The notes under the pieces were generated by a model. That model worked only from the letters and a program-made list of their open reading frames with translations. It had not been told where the DNA came from and did not search any database. The translations under genes were made by a program, and so were the position numbers. A DNA stretch of 64,000 nt from Crocinitomix algicola (GTDB lineage: Bacteria > Bacteroidota > Bacteroidia > Flavobacteriales_D > Crocinitomicaceae), in contig NZ_LYPF02000004.1 of the NCBI RefSeq assembly GCF_001661595.2, positions 228,406 through 292,405 of the forward strand. The letters run 5' to 3'. Below, piece by piece: positions 43,568 through 52,384 of this stretch; position 1 is the first letter of the stretch; the number at the start of each line of letters is the position of its first letter.

Positions 43568-44900
43568 AGTAGGTTACAAAATTTCGAAATACGGTGTTTC
43601 CGTTACCCTGGATCTGAAATACTTTTTTTTCACCTGTACTTGTGGTTATCACAATTTCGTTATTCCCCTTTTCTAAAGGAACACGAACATAATGTATCTG
43701 GCTTGGTAAACTTTGCCAATTTCTTGTGTCTGCTTTTTCTGTTGCAGCGTTGGCAATGTTGAGGGCTAAACCAGCATATTCATTTTGTTCAGAAAGTGAT
43801 AGTTCACTTATCTTTTTTAAGGTTAATCGAAGTAAATGTTTACTAAGGTTTTTTAAATAATTATCTTTTTCTACCTGAAAAGCAATGGCGCTGACATCTT
43901 CAATTAGATTAAATGCCATCTTTTTATTGTTGTGAGAAATGGAGGCCGTGGCAATTCGGGTAGGGCGTTGAACATAATAAGACCATGCCAGTCGAATAAT
44001 TCCTATGTCAGACGGTTTAAAATCTTCATCGTTTTTTTCAAAGTCATAGTCTACGGGAACAAAAATATTGTCCGATTGAAAATAAAATTTACCATCAGCT
44101 TTATTTAGCGTAAAAAACAAATCCTTTTGCTCTTTTATAGGGGCTATGCCGTTTTCCCAAAAAATAATAGCTTCTCCGTTAGGATGGCGTACTATTTCCC
44201 GTGAAGAATTATAATTCATTCCTGCGTAAGAAGCAGTTCTAACTAAATCATCCTCTAGGCTATATGGATTTTGCGTCAAAAAGGCTCCTGATTTATTTTC
44301 CTCATAGATTTTTTTTGCATTTCGGTATGCGATGAAAGCATTGTTAAAGTCGTTATCGGCTTCATAAATCATCCCCATTAACATCATACCAAAAGGATCC
44401 TTACCGTACTTTTTTTCTTTGGAATTTATCAAATCATCATTCTTACTTTGACTTAAATCTATTCTTCTTGCCTCAACTATTGCTTCTTCGATATTGCCCA
44501 GTTGCATATAGTTAAGTGCCTTATAGTAGTGAACAAGGATTTGTTCGTGCGGTTCGGCCTGATATGGTTGTATGGAAGGGTTAACTGTAACACCAACAGC
44601 CATTTCAAAGATGTTGCGGTAATCGTCCATCATGTCGTCCGCAGCATTTAAACTCAGATTACTTGCTTCGTATTCGCCATTCAAGTGCTGAATTTTACCG
44701 AGCTCCAAAAAGTATAATAAACGATTTCTTTTACGACTGAGAAATTTATTGGAAACGGTAAGTTCTTCTGCTTTTTCATAGTTTCCATTCAATAAAGCGT
44801 TCTCCGTTCTATTGGTTTTGTGGTAATAGGTTCCACAACCTGAAAGCACAACTCCAAGCACCAATACATATAGACAATATTTGATTGTTTTGGTAAACAT
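43566..44900 (-). CDS. TPR-like lipoprotein, COG3014-type
   Basis: A 444-residue lipoprotein with lipobox LSGC (Cys22). The N-terminal half is helical and TPR-like (NALLNGNYEKAEELT, KIQHLNGEYEASNLSL, EQILVHYYKALNYMQLGNIEEAIVEARR). The C-terminal half is beta-rich, with RTASYAGMNYNSSREI and LPSQIHYVRVPLEKGNNEI. This matches the uncharacterised COG3014 family often found next to LpoB-like genes, as here. It is probably anchored at the outer membrane and acts on the cell envelope, which is an inference. Its upstream region shares a motif with the neighbouring lpoB unit. Confidence 0.8.
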   Translation of the reverse strand: MFTKTIKYCLYVLVLGVVLSGCGTYYHKTNRTENALLNGNYEKAEELTVSNKFLSRKRNRLLYFLELGKIQHLNGEYEASNLSLNAADDMMDDYRNIFEMAVGVTVNPSIQPYQAEPHEQILVHYYKALNYMQLGNIEEAIVEARRIDLSQSKNDDLINSKEKKYGKDPFGMMLMGMIYEADNDFNNAFIAYRNAKKIYEENKSGAFLTQNPYSLEDDLVRTASYAGMNYNSSREIVRHPNGEAIIFWENGIAPIKEQKDLFFTLNKADGKFYFQSDNIFVPVDYDFEKNDEDFKPSDIGIIRLAWSYYVQRPTRIATASISHNNKKMAFNLIEDVSAIAFQVEKDNYLKNLSKHLLRLTLKKISELSLSEQNEYAGLALNIANAATEKADTRNWQSLPSQIHYVRVPLEKGNNEIVITTSTGEKKVFQIQGNGNTVFRNFVTY

Positions 44901-44962
44901 GGTTTTAATTAGATTGATGGTGATACCGTATAAATTACCAGATGAGGTTTGGGGTTATTTCA

Positions 44963-44999
44963 TTTAAATTTACACTGAGTGATCGTGCACACGACCACC
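44963..44999 (-). promoter_or_regulatory. Shared upstream motif and 20-bp palindrome before the TPR lipoprotein gene
   Basis: On the minus strand ACTCAGTGTAAATTTAAAT (44963-44981) matches 16 of 19 bases with the element at 46163-46181. An adjacent palindrome GTGATCGTG-CA-CACGACCAC (44980-44999) has one mismatched pair. It lies about 63 nt before the ATG at 44900. Confidence 0.5.
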
Positions 45000-45041
45000 C
45001 AATATAAATTTTGCTTACTTATTATTTTTTAGATTGCTCGT

Positions 45042-45629
45042 TTAGTTTTTAACGAATTTTTTGATTTTTTTGTCACCGATCCAAACAATTTCGTTGGTTT
45101 GAATATTGGTTAATTCTAGATCAATTTGGTAATAGACCACTTTTTTACGATCAAGCGCATCAACTATCGAATTAATTGAACCTTGCATCATGTAGTCTGC
45201 GCCAATTTCTAATCCCCATTTTTTCATGGTAGATACAGATGCGTTATCTTGTTGATCGGCGCGTTCTCCACGTATTGCTTCTCTTTTTTCACCGCCTTGA
45301 ACTAATCTTACTTTTTGAGATGTAATGAAGGATTTTTCGATATCTTTCATGAAGGTCTCAGCATCGATATGCTCATGACTCTTATTCTTCACAAATCCAA
45401 CAATTACAACCGGCTTTTCGCCTTTATCACTCATGTGTTTTTTCAGCCAAATTTCTCCCAAAACCTGTTCTATCATGGCGTCTGCGGTCATTCTTGAGTC
45501 TACATCATTCCACTTACCACTTATATCTATCTGCTCTTCTGGATCAACCCGAGATACACTCCTAAAACAACTCTGTAATCCTACAGCAAATAATGCTACC
45601 AATACTATATTTAAACTAATTCGTTTCAT
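45042..45629 (-). CDS. lpoB: LpoB-like penicillin-binding protein activator lipoprotein
   Basis: A 195-residue lipoprotein with lipobox LQSC (Cys21). The LpoB-type domain is recognisable by ISGKWNDVDSRMTADAMIEQVL, KPVVIVGFVKNKSHEHID, DIEKSFITSQKVRLVQGGE, EIGADYMMQGSINSIVD and the final ELTNIQTNEIVWIGDKKIKK. In gammaproteobacteria LpoB reaches through peptidoglycan and activates PBP1b; in Bacteroidota the partner is unproven. Only 29 nt separate it from the upstream Tyr/Asn/Gly-rich gene, so it is probably cotranscribed with it, and it sits next to a COG3014 lipoprotein gene as in other genomes. Confidence 0.88.
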   Translation of the reverse strand: MKRISLNIVLVALFAVGLQSCFRSVSRVDPEEQIDISGKWNDVDSRMTADAMIEQVLGEIWLKKHMSDKGEKPVVIVGFVKNKSHEHIDAETFMKDIEKSFITSQKVRLVQGGEKREAIRGERADQQDNASVSTMKKWGLEIGADYMMQGSINSIVDALDRKKVVYYQIDLELTNIQTNEIVWIGDKKIKKFVKN

Positions 45630-45658
45630 TTTTCCTTTTTTTGCGTTCTGTATTCTAT

Positions 45659-46123
45659 TTAATTAAACAGGTTATAAATTCCTAATCCTAATGCGGCTCC
45701 GTTTAATAATGTTCCGCAGTTGTTTCCAAAATAACCACCATTATAGTAGCCGCCATTATAAAAACCATTATTGTAATAACCATTATTGTACCAGTGTGGG
45801 TTATTATAGTATCCATAATTTCTTCGGTACGGATTATAATATCCTCGGTTATAATAACGAGATTGATATTTTAACTTACGTAATTCATATCGACGGTCAA
45901 TACGTTCTTGTTTCGCCTCAGCCTTTGCTTCTCTCCAGTCATATGCTTTGTATGTGTCTTGAATGGTAGTGCTTTGCGTTGTCGTTAAATCATTTGCTTG
46001 TTCAACATACCGTTGAGCTGCTCGTTCATGATTAGGATTTTGATCAGGCGTTCCGTTCTGAGCTGATCCGTTTAACGAACCCGCTATCAATAACGCTCCA
46101 AGTAAATAACCAATTGTATTCAT
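45659..46123 (-). CDS. Exported Tyr/Asn/Gly-rich low-complexity protein
   Basis: A 154-residue protein starting at the ATG at 46123, with a signal peptide ending near GSAQ (residue 22); the frame extends to 46174 without a better start. The middle is a charged helix (YDWREAKAEAKQERIDRRY). Residues about 85-135 are a low-complexity array with YYN, GYY and NGG units (YYNNGYYNNGFYNGG), likely disordered or amyloid-like. It ends GAALGLGIYNLFN. Function unknown. It is 29 nt upstream of lpoB and probably in one transcript with it, suggesting an envelope role. Confidence 0.75.
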   Translation of the reverse strand: MNTIGYLLGALLIAGSLNGSAQNGTPDQNPNHERAAQRYVEQANDLTTTQSTTIQDTYKAYDWREAKAEAKQERIDRRYELRKLKYQSRYYNRGYYNPYRRNYGYYNNPHWYNNGYYNNGFYNGGYYNGGYFGNNCGTLLNGAALGLGIYNLFN

Positions 46124-46162
46124 AACTTTCGTTTTAGTTCTTTTTAAATTCGGTTTAATATT

Positions 46163-46199
46163 ATTTAAACTCACACTGGGTATTGCAAACCGTGTGCCA
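46163..46199 (-). promoter_or_regulatory. Shared upstream motif before the lpoB transcription unit
   Basis: The minus strand reads ACCCAGTGTGAGTTTAAAT (46163-46181), matching 16 of 19 bases of the element at 44963-44981 upstream of the TPR lipoprotein gene. It is followed on the far side by an imperfect CACAC/GTGTG inverted repeat. It lies about 40 nt before the ATG at 46123. Confidence 0.45.
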
Positions 46200-46387
46200 A
46201 AAATCGAAGTTTCTCAACTTAATCGGTTTAGATTCTAAAAGATTTAGCTAATTGTTCTTAACAATCCTATAACACTTTCAACGAATCGAATAATAAATCA
46301 ATTATTTTGAATCCATTTAATCCTCTTGAAATACTTATTTTTGTTCAGTAAATTAATTGCAAACTCCCATTAAAATTAATAAAAAGA

Positions 46388-47623
46388 ATGGAAAAAATTT
46401 TAATCAAAAACATTAAAAATTTAGGTGGAATTTTAGAAGATGTTCAAGGTCCTTTGAGAGGACAAGATTTTGGATCTTTTCAAATGATATCAGACGCTTT
46501 TTTAGCGATAGAAGATGGGAGAATTGCTGCATATGGTTCAATGTCAGATTTGGCAGGGATTGTTGACTGGAATGATTTGAAAGTGATTGATGCAGAAGGG
46601 AAATCTGTAATGCCAGCTTTTTGTGATTCGCATACCCATATTGTTTTTGCCGCAACGCGAGAGGAAGAGTTTGTCGACCGTATTAAAGGCTTGACTTATG
46701 AAGAAATCGGTAAAAAAGGAGGTGGTATTTTGAATTCTGCACGAAAATTGAGCAAAATGTCAGAGGACGAATTGTTTGAATCAGCATATAGAAGGTTGGA
46801 ACTTGTTCGTTCATTGGGCACGGGAGCAATAGAAATTAAAAGTGGCTATGGTTTAAGTGTTGATGCAGAATTAAAAATGTTAAGGGTTATAAAACGATTG
46901 AAAGAAGCGTCAAAAATGACAATTAAATCAACCTTTTTAGGTGCACATGCTTTTCCAGAAGAGTACAAAGAAAATAAGGAGGCGTATGTTGATTTAATCA
47001 TCAATGAGATGTTACCGCAGATTGTTTCCGAGGGATTGGCTGACTATATTGATGTTTTTTGCGAAAGAAATTATTTCACAGCCGATCAGTTAGAACGAAT
47101 TTTAAAGGCTGGTGTCGCGGCAGGACTAAAACCAAAAATTCATGTTAATCAATTTTCTGTGATGGGAGGTGTTAAGATCGGTGTAGATAACGGTGCAGTT
47201 TCTGTCGATCATTTAGAAGAGCTGTCAGATGATGATATACAGGCGTTAAAAGAATCTTCTACGATAGCAACCGCATTACCAAGTTGTTCCTTTTTCCTCA
47301 ACATTCCCTTTTCACCGGTTAAAAAAATGGTAGAAAATAATATTGCAGTTGCTTTGGCTTCTGACTATAATCCTGGTTCAACTCCAAGTGGGAACCTACA
47401 ATTTGTGGCTTCCTTAGCTTGTATTAAAATGCGCTTAACACCCCATGAAGCACTTAATGCAATCACCATAAATGGAGCGTGCGCTATGGAATTAGAAAAT
47501 GAACTTGGAAGTATAACTTTGGGTAAAAAGGCCAATATTATCTTAACAAAAGAAATTCCTACATTAAATTATATCCCCTATTCATTCGGAGAAAATTGTG
47601 TCGAAGAAACATTAATTTTTTAG
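46388..47623 (+). CDS. hutI: Imidazolonepropionase
   Basis: Hydrolyses imidazolonepropionate to formiminoglutamate in histidine breakdown, in the cytosol. The 411-residue protein has the metal-binding HxH in FCDSHTHIVFAATREEEF, the HAF motif (LGAHAFPEEY), KIHVNQF, SVDHLEEL and the aspartate segment ASDYNPGSTPSGNLQ. Length is normal. The other hut genes (hutH, hutU, hutG) are not next to it. A TATTTTTG box lies at 46336-46343. The TAG stop overlaps a GTG start of a small membrane protein (TAGTG). Confidence 0.93.
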   Translation: MEKILIKNIKNLGGILEDVQGPLRGQDFGSFQMISDAFLAIEDGRIAAYGSMSDLAGIVDWNDLKVIDAEGKSVMPAFCDSHTHIVFAATREEEFVDRIKGLTYEEIGKKGGGILNSARKLSKMSEDELFESAYRRLELVRSLGTGAIEIKSGYGLSVDAELKMLRVIKRLKEASKMTIKSTFLGAHAFPEEYKENKEAYVDLIINEMLPQIVSEGLADYIDVFCERNYFTADQLERILKAGVAAGLKPKIHVNQFSVMGGVKIGVDNGAVSVDHLEELSDDDIQALKESSTIATALPSCSFFLNIPFSPVKKMVENNIAVALASDYNPGSTPSGNLQFVASLACIKMRLTPHEALNAITINGACAMELENELGSITLGKKANIILTKEIPTLNYIPYSFGENCVEETLIF

Positions 47624-47799
47624 TGAAAACTGTTCTAAAAATTTGTGCCGCAATTGGATTATCAACGCTCTTGTTAGAGCTTTATGTCTTATTGAAATTG
47701 CAGGAAAAATTTGAGTTTAAAGGTATTCAGCTGTTAATTCTTTTATTTCCTTTGGCTATTCTTTACCACGTTTTATTTGACCAAAAAAAAGCTCGTTAA
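47623..47799 (+). CDS. Small two-helix membrane protein
   Basis: A 58-residue protein with GTG start overlapping the hutI stop (TAGTG); a TTG at 47596 is less likely. It has two predicted membrane helices (ICAAIGLSTLLLELYVLL and GIQLLILLFPLAILYHVLF) joined by a short Lys/Phe loop, and a basic tail DQKKAR. No family is recognised. The overlap suggests translational coupling to hutI. Its stop lies inside a terminator hairpin and overlaps the convergent TonB-receptor stop. Confidence 0.5.
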   Translation: MKTVLKICAAIGLSTLLLELYVLLKLQEKFEFKGIQLLILLFPLAILYHVLFDQKKAR

Positions 47800-47810
47800 A
47801 AACGAGCTTT
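47788..47810. terminator. Bidirectional terminator overlapping both convergent gene ends
   Basis: AAAGCTCGTT and AACGAGCTTT form a 10-bp stem with a 3-nt loop; its A- and T-runs serve both strands. The small membrane gene stop (47797-47799) and the receptor stop (47796-47798) both lie in the loop region, so the terminator is coding on both strands. Confidence 0.85.
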
Positions 47811-50240
47811 AATTCCTAAGTTAAACGCAAATGGCATTCCTGGTCTTAAGCCAGCTGGTCGTCTGGAAACGACATAAACTTGATTGGTTAAGTTAGTGGC
47901 ATTTGCAAAAAGTTGAAAATTCTTGTGGAGTTGGTAATTTGCACTCGCATCAAGGATGAAGTAGGCATCAGTTTTTTCTGTATCTATAATTTCACCTTGC
48001 CCTGGTGAAGTTCTCATTTCATCCATATATCTTCCACTTATATTTAATCCAAATTTAGCATGTTGTAGGCCTAGAACAATTGCTAATTGATGATGTGCTA
48101 AATATGGGAATTCATCTCCTGCTTCCACATCTCCCCAACCATCAAACGCACTTTCGAAGCTATTTCGAAATTTGGCATCGGTATAGGTATACGAAAGGTT
48201 TAAAGGTAGTGCGAATTTACTTTCGGCAAATGAAGCGAGTAAATCATATCCAAATTGAAACTCAATTCCTTTTGTTTCAACCGCTCCACCATTGAATAAA
48301 TCAGTAGAGCCACTCCCGCCTGCAGCTGCTAAATCGGCTCCAAGCAAATTGCTATAATCATTAAAGAAGAGCACTAACTGTCCGTTAAAGGCATTTTTAC
48401 GATATCGAGATCCTAGTTCGTAGTTAATACTTTCTTCTGGTAAAGCACCTTCTGTAGAGCCAGGAGGAGAGAATCCTTTATGGACACCGGCAAAAGAACT
48501 CAGGTATTTGTTAAATCGATAATCTATTCCCACTCCTGGAATAAATACCTCTACTTGATTTGATCGTTCTTTTAAATCTGAACCTGTTCTGTTTGGGTCA
48601 TTTTTGCCATAATCTTCTCGAGCAATTTTTATGTTTTCATATCGCAAACCAGGCGTAATCGTAAATTTCTTTATTTTTAATTGATATTGTAAAAATGCCG
48701 CTAATGCGTCTGCTGTTTCCACACGGTTACTTTCTGTTCCTGCTTCACCTGCATTCGTTAATTGCATAACTCCGTTATTCATCGCATATTCATCAGCCCA
48801 TTGAAATCTATCGATTTGGTCTTGATGTAAACGAACTCCAAGGTTAAGATTATGAGTTAATTTGCCTGTCTTAAAAGTGTAGTCAATATTGGTTTGAACA
48901 CCTTGAGCATAGTACGATCGGTTATTTGCTTTTACGTACAAAGCATCATCGTTTATGCTAGTACCACCACGTACTACATCAAACAGCTCAGCATATTCAG
49001 AAGGGTTATCGAGTATTGAGCTAATACCCACTGCATTGCCAGCGGTATCTCTTACTTTATCTAATTTGTACCAGTTTCGTTTAAAATCAGAGCGATAAAC
49101 CGAAGTGTTTATTTGTAAATTTTTAGAAAATTTTATTAAATGAGAAAGCGCATATTGCGTTTGTTCTGTATTCATCTGGTCCATTTGCGAACCAGCATAA
49201 AGTCGATAAGGATTAGTGTCAAAATCTGCTTGACTAAGGCCTAGATAAGTTTGGTCAGAAGTTTCAGTTGCTTGTCCAATTTTAAACGTCAAAGCTTGGT
49301 AGAAGCGGGCATCGGAATCCGTATTTAGTCTAAATTTAGCAAGATAATCTTGTTTGTTAAATCCAGTATTTCCCCCACCATCAAGTTCTTTAAAACCGTC
49401 TGAACCATGTTGAAAAGTTTCAACCATGTATGCAAAATTCTTATGCGAATTTCCAACAACAGCGTGTAAATTTCTGCCTCCAAAGCTACCTCCTAAAAGG
49501 TTAATTTTACCAGAAAATTCGTTAGGAATCTGAGAAGAGATTAAATTAATTGCTCCACCAGTTGTGTAAGGGCCATATTTAATTTGGCTACTTCCTTTTA
49601 AAATTTCAACAGCTTGCATTCTACCAATTGTAGGAAAATAATAGGCCGCGGGTGCAGCATATGGAGCAGGTGCCATCAAAATACCATCTTCCATTACGGT
49701 TATTTTAGAGCTTCTTTCGACACCTGTCCCTCTCAATCCAATATTCGGACGTAGTCCAAAGCCATCTTCTTCTTGCAAGTTGACTCCTGGAACTGTCCTC
49801 AAAGTTCTATTGACATCAGTGTAGCTAAATTTTTCAATTTCCTTCGGTGATAAATAGTAAACTGAACCTGGAATTTCTTGGATTCCGACATCGCCGCCAG
49901 TCATAACTGTAACCGGGGTTAACATTGAAATGGCCTCTTTTAAGTATAAGCTTATCTCGGTGGTAACATCAGGTTTAATCTCAATTTGTTTTTTTTCAGT
50001 GAGATGCCCAATATTTGAAGTAATTAGTGTGTATTTACCTGTAGGAACATCCTTCAATTCAAAATATCCACTTCCATTTGACGATGTAATTTGCGGCATT
50101 GATTCTAAAAACACAGTTACACCTGCTATCGAGGTTGTGCTATCTGATTGCCAAATTTTTCCTTTTACTGCTCCGGTTTGAGCAAGTATTTGTGTTGTAA
50201 TACAAATACTTAGACCGATTAATATGATTGCCTTCTTCAT
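47796..50240 (-). CDS. TonB-dependent receptor, FecA/siderophore-receptor-like
   Basis: An 814-residue outer-membrane receptor, start at the ATG at 50240 (MKKAIILIGLSI); the longer frame to 50279 is less likely. It has a signal peptide (to about ILAQ), a CarboxypepD_reg-like domain (VKGKIWQSDSTTSIAGVTVFLESMP region), a plug with TVPGVNLQEEDGFGLRPNIGLRGT and MAPAPYAAPAAYYFPT, as in FecA-like iron(III) receptors, and a barrel ending LGIKARF. Ligand inferred as an iron chelate, unproven. No STN domain or sigma partner is adjacent. The downstream neighbour is a convergent small membrane gene. Confidence 0.9.
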   Translation of the reverse strand: MKKAIILIGLSICITTQILAQTGAVKGKIWQSDSTTSIAGVTVFLESMPQITSSNGSGYFELKDVPTGKYTLITSNIGHLTEKKQIEIKPDVTTEISLYLKEAISMLTPVTVMTGGDVGIQEIPGSVYYLSPKEIEKFSYTDVNRTLRTVPGVNLQEEDGFGLRPNIGLRGTGVERSSKITVMEDGILMAPAPYAAPAAYYFPTIGRMQAVEILKGSSQIKYGPYTTGGAINLISSQIPNEFSGKINLLGGSFGGRNLHAVVGNSHKNFAYMVETFQHGSDGFKELDGGGNTGFNKQDYLAKFRLNTDSDARFYQALTFKIGQATETSDQTYLGLSQADFDTNPYRLYAGSQMDQMNTEQTQYALSHLIKFSKNLQINTSVYRSDFKRNWYKLDKVRDTAGNAVGISSILDNPSEYAELFDVVRGGTSINDDALYVKANNRSYYAQGVQTNIDYTFKTGKLTHNLNLGVRLHQDQIDRFQWADEYAMNNGVMQLTNAGEAGTESNRVETADALAAFLQYQLKIKKFTITPGLRYENIKIAREDYGKNDPNRTGSDLKERSNQVEVFIPGVGIDYRFNKYLSSFAGVHKGFSPPGSTEGALPEESINYELGSRYRKNAFNGQLVLFFNDYSNLLGADLAAAGGSGSTDLFNGGAVETKGIEFQFGYDLLASFAESKFALPLNLSYTYTDAKFRNSFESAFDGWGDVEAGDEFPYLAHHQLAIVLGLQHAKFGLNISGRYMDEMRTSPGQGEIIDTEKTDAYFILDASANYQLHKNFQLFANATNLTNQVYVVSRRPAGLRPGMPFAFNLGIKARF

Positions 50241-50359
50241 TAATCTAAACGCTTTATTTTTTTTTGTTTCGTGGCGCAAAGATCTTATTTAGATTCGGTC
50301 TAAAGAATACCACTTTTATGGTATTTTTTAATCTTAGAATTAGTGTGGTCTAATTCAGG

Positions 50360-51406
50360 CTATTTTTGATGTAACCATGAATTAAATTCTGCTATTACTT
50401 CATTCCAATGTTCTTTTTCGTAATTGGTTTGTCCGTCCTCTTTTACCTCAAAAAAGTTATGTTCTAAATTGAGATATCTTTTTAATGTGAGGTTGGATTT
50501 GTTGGCATCTAAAAATAGAATAGGAACAATGTCGCATAGATCGGCTGATCGGTCTGCTGTTCCATAAGCAATATAAATTGGAATATCTAACTCTAACCAA
50601 TCATCATAAAACGTCTCGTTAAAACTTTTCCATGTTTTAAGAGTTGGATTGTTTATTAGACTATCTCTAAGATTTGTTTTAGCATAATAATCATAAGTCG
50701 AATTCATGATCGAATCTGCTTCGGCCCATGAAATTTTACCAAGTTGAGCATCTAACCTGGCCGAACGAATGTATTGATCAATTCTGCCCATAGGGTTCGG
50801 GGAAAATAAACCTAATTGGGTTACGCTAGGGTTGAACGAAGCCACTTTTGTCGCGACCTTGGCACCTTGAGAATGGCCAGCAACAATTACTTTTTTGTCA
50901 TCCACCCACTTTTGACGATGTAAAAAGTCCAAAACCATATTTGCGCGCATGACATAGTTGTCTAAATAATCCGCAGCTAAAAAATCACTCGAGTATGTAT
51001 GCGGTGCTGTTGTGTCAGGGATAAATGCATAATTAGAATTCAATTGGTTGCGTTTTGCTATTAAAGGTGTTTTGGGCATCGAAATAACAACGACATGATA
51101 TTTTTGGATGAGTTCAGAAGTGATAAAATTGGTTGCCCCTCCACCCAATAAATAATAGCCATTTTCGCCTGCATCGACAAATAGTGGTATTGGTTGTGAA
51201 CCTTGACACCAAAGGAAAATAGGTTTTTTATCGGAAACATCAGGGGTCAGTATTATAAAATCAACAGTATCTTTTTTTGTGGTCAATGAATAATGCGTTA
51301 CAACTTCGTCAATGGACTGATATTGGGCGTAAGATACATTACCAAAAATAAATAAGAAACAAGCTAAAACTCGAAGTGCTTGGTGATGTGCTTTATAAAT
51401 GAACAT
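50360..51406 (-). CDS. Exported alpha/beta hydrolase
   Basis: A 348-residue protein with a signal peptide ending near VSYAQ (residue 28). The alpha/beta-hydrolase fold shows KKPIFLWCQGSQPIP near the N-terminus, YHVVVISMPKTPLI, the nucleophile elbow VAGHSQGAKVA, PIYIAYGTADRSADLCDIVP carrying the acid and LEHNFFEV carrying the catalytic His. Probably a periplasmic esterase or peptidase-like enzyme; substrate unknown. It is separated from the FecA-like receptor gene by 119 nt and from the outer-membrane gene by 80 nt, so its transcript boundaries are uncertain. Confidence 0.83.
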   Translation of the reverse strand: MFIYKAHHQALRVLACFLFIFGNVSYAQYQSIDEVVTHYSLTTKKDTVDFIILTPDVSDKKPIFLWCQGSQPIPLFVDAGENGYYLLGGGATNFITSELIQKYHVVVISMPKTPLIAKRNQLNSNYAFIPDTTAPHTYSSDFLAADYLDNYVMRANMVLDFLHRQKWVDDKKVIVAGHSQGAKVATKVASFNPSVTQLGLFSPNPMGRIDQYIRSARLDAQLGKISWAEADSIMNSTYDYYAKTNLRDSLINNPTLKTWKSFNETFYDDWLELDIPIYIAYGTADRSADLCDIVPILFLDANKSNLTLKRYLNLEHNFFEVKEDGQTNYEKEHWNEVIAEFNSWLHQK

Positions 51407-51486
51407 ATTGTGGGATTTTAAGACACGGGTTTAATTTAGTTATTTTTACAGTTTAATCCCACAATATGTTACATTTTACTTCTTTT

Positions 51487-52341
51487 TTATTTGTGGTGTT
51501 TAGGCTCCCAAATAAGTCTTATAAAACCACTTAAACGTTCGTTTTCCCTTTTAATAGGAATTCCAGTAATAATTCCAATGAGTAAATTATCAGCAATTCC
51601 TAAACGTAACTGTGGTCGTATGGTCATGTCAAAATCATTCTCATGGAAAGTTTTATTGAATTCAACCCCCATAAAATTTTTAGTTCCGTTGATCATATAA
51701 TGGATATTCGAATTTATTTGATAGTCCATTGAAATGGTCTTATGATCGAAGTGGTGAATTAGTTGAGGTCCAGTATACAATAACGTGTGAAAATTTGTTC
51801 CCCACCTTTTGGCGATTACAAAAAAAGGATTGTATACATTGCCTGTTATATCAAAGGAATGGTACGCCTTAAATTGGGGGAGTTCAAACTCATGTATATA
51901 ACCTAAAGCCATAGAGGTTGCAATTGTCTCATTAACAAAAAAGGACCATTGACCGGCTAATTTTAAACTATTTAAACGGTGACCTGGAATAGAATCTTTC
52001 TGTTCAAATTGACTGGGTGAATAAAATGTAAACGGGAGTTCAACTTCAAGTCCAATACGATTAATGGGTGCCCATTCATATTCGATTAAGGCTTCGTAAG
52101 CATCATATTTATAGTTGTCTGTTAAACCCAAGCCAACGTTCCATTCTTTTTCACCTTTTCTGGCACCTAAGTCACGGATTAAGTCGATGTATAGGGGTTC
52201 AGCATGCAAAACCTTACTGGGTTTATTGTTGTTTTCATTGTTTTGAATGAAAAGACGCTCATTTTTTGTCTTTTCAGGTTGCGCCAAAGCACAAGTAGCT
52301 AGCCCTTGAATAGCTAGTATAAAAAAGCATTTTAATTTCAT
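51487..52341 (-). CDS. HAEPLYID-family outer-membrane protein
   Basis: A 284-residue exported protein, signal peptide to CALAQ (residue 20). The conserved segment HAEPLYIDLIRDLGARKGEK gives the family its usual name. The rest alternates aromatic strands typical of a beta-barrel (LIEYEWAPINRIGLEVELPFTF, SLKLAGQWSFFVNETIATSMALGY, RPQLRLGIADNLLIGI). No function is established. It follows the 52385-52786 protein by 43 nt; this order is possibly a functional pair, an inference from spacing. Confidence 0.78.
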   Translation of the reverse strand: MKLKCFFILAIQGLATCALAQPEKTKNERLFIQNNENNNKPSKVLHAEPLYIDLIRDLGARKGEKEWNVGLGLTDNYKYDAYEALIEYEWAPINRIGLEVELPFTFYSPSQFEQKDSIPGHRLNSLKLAGQWSFFVNETIATSMALGYIHEFELPQFKAYHSFDITGNVYNPFFVIAKRWGTNFHTLLYTGPQLIHHFDHKTISMDYQINSNIHYMINGTKNFMGVEFNKTFHENDFDMTIRPQLRLGIADNLLIGIITGIPIKRENERLSGFIRLIWEPKHHK

Positions 52342-52384
52342 GTTATTGATTTATTTTAATGAATTATTCCCTTTTATCAAGAGA

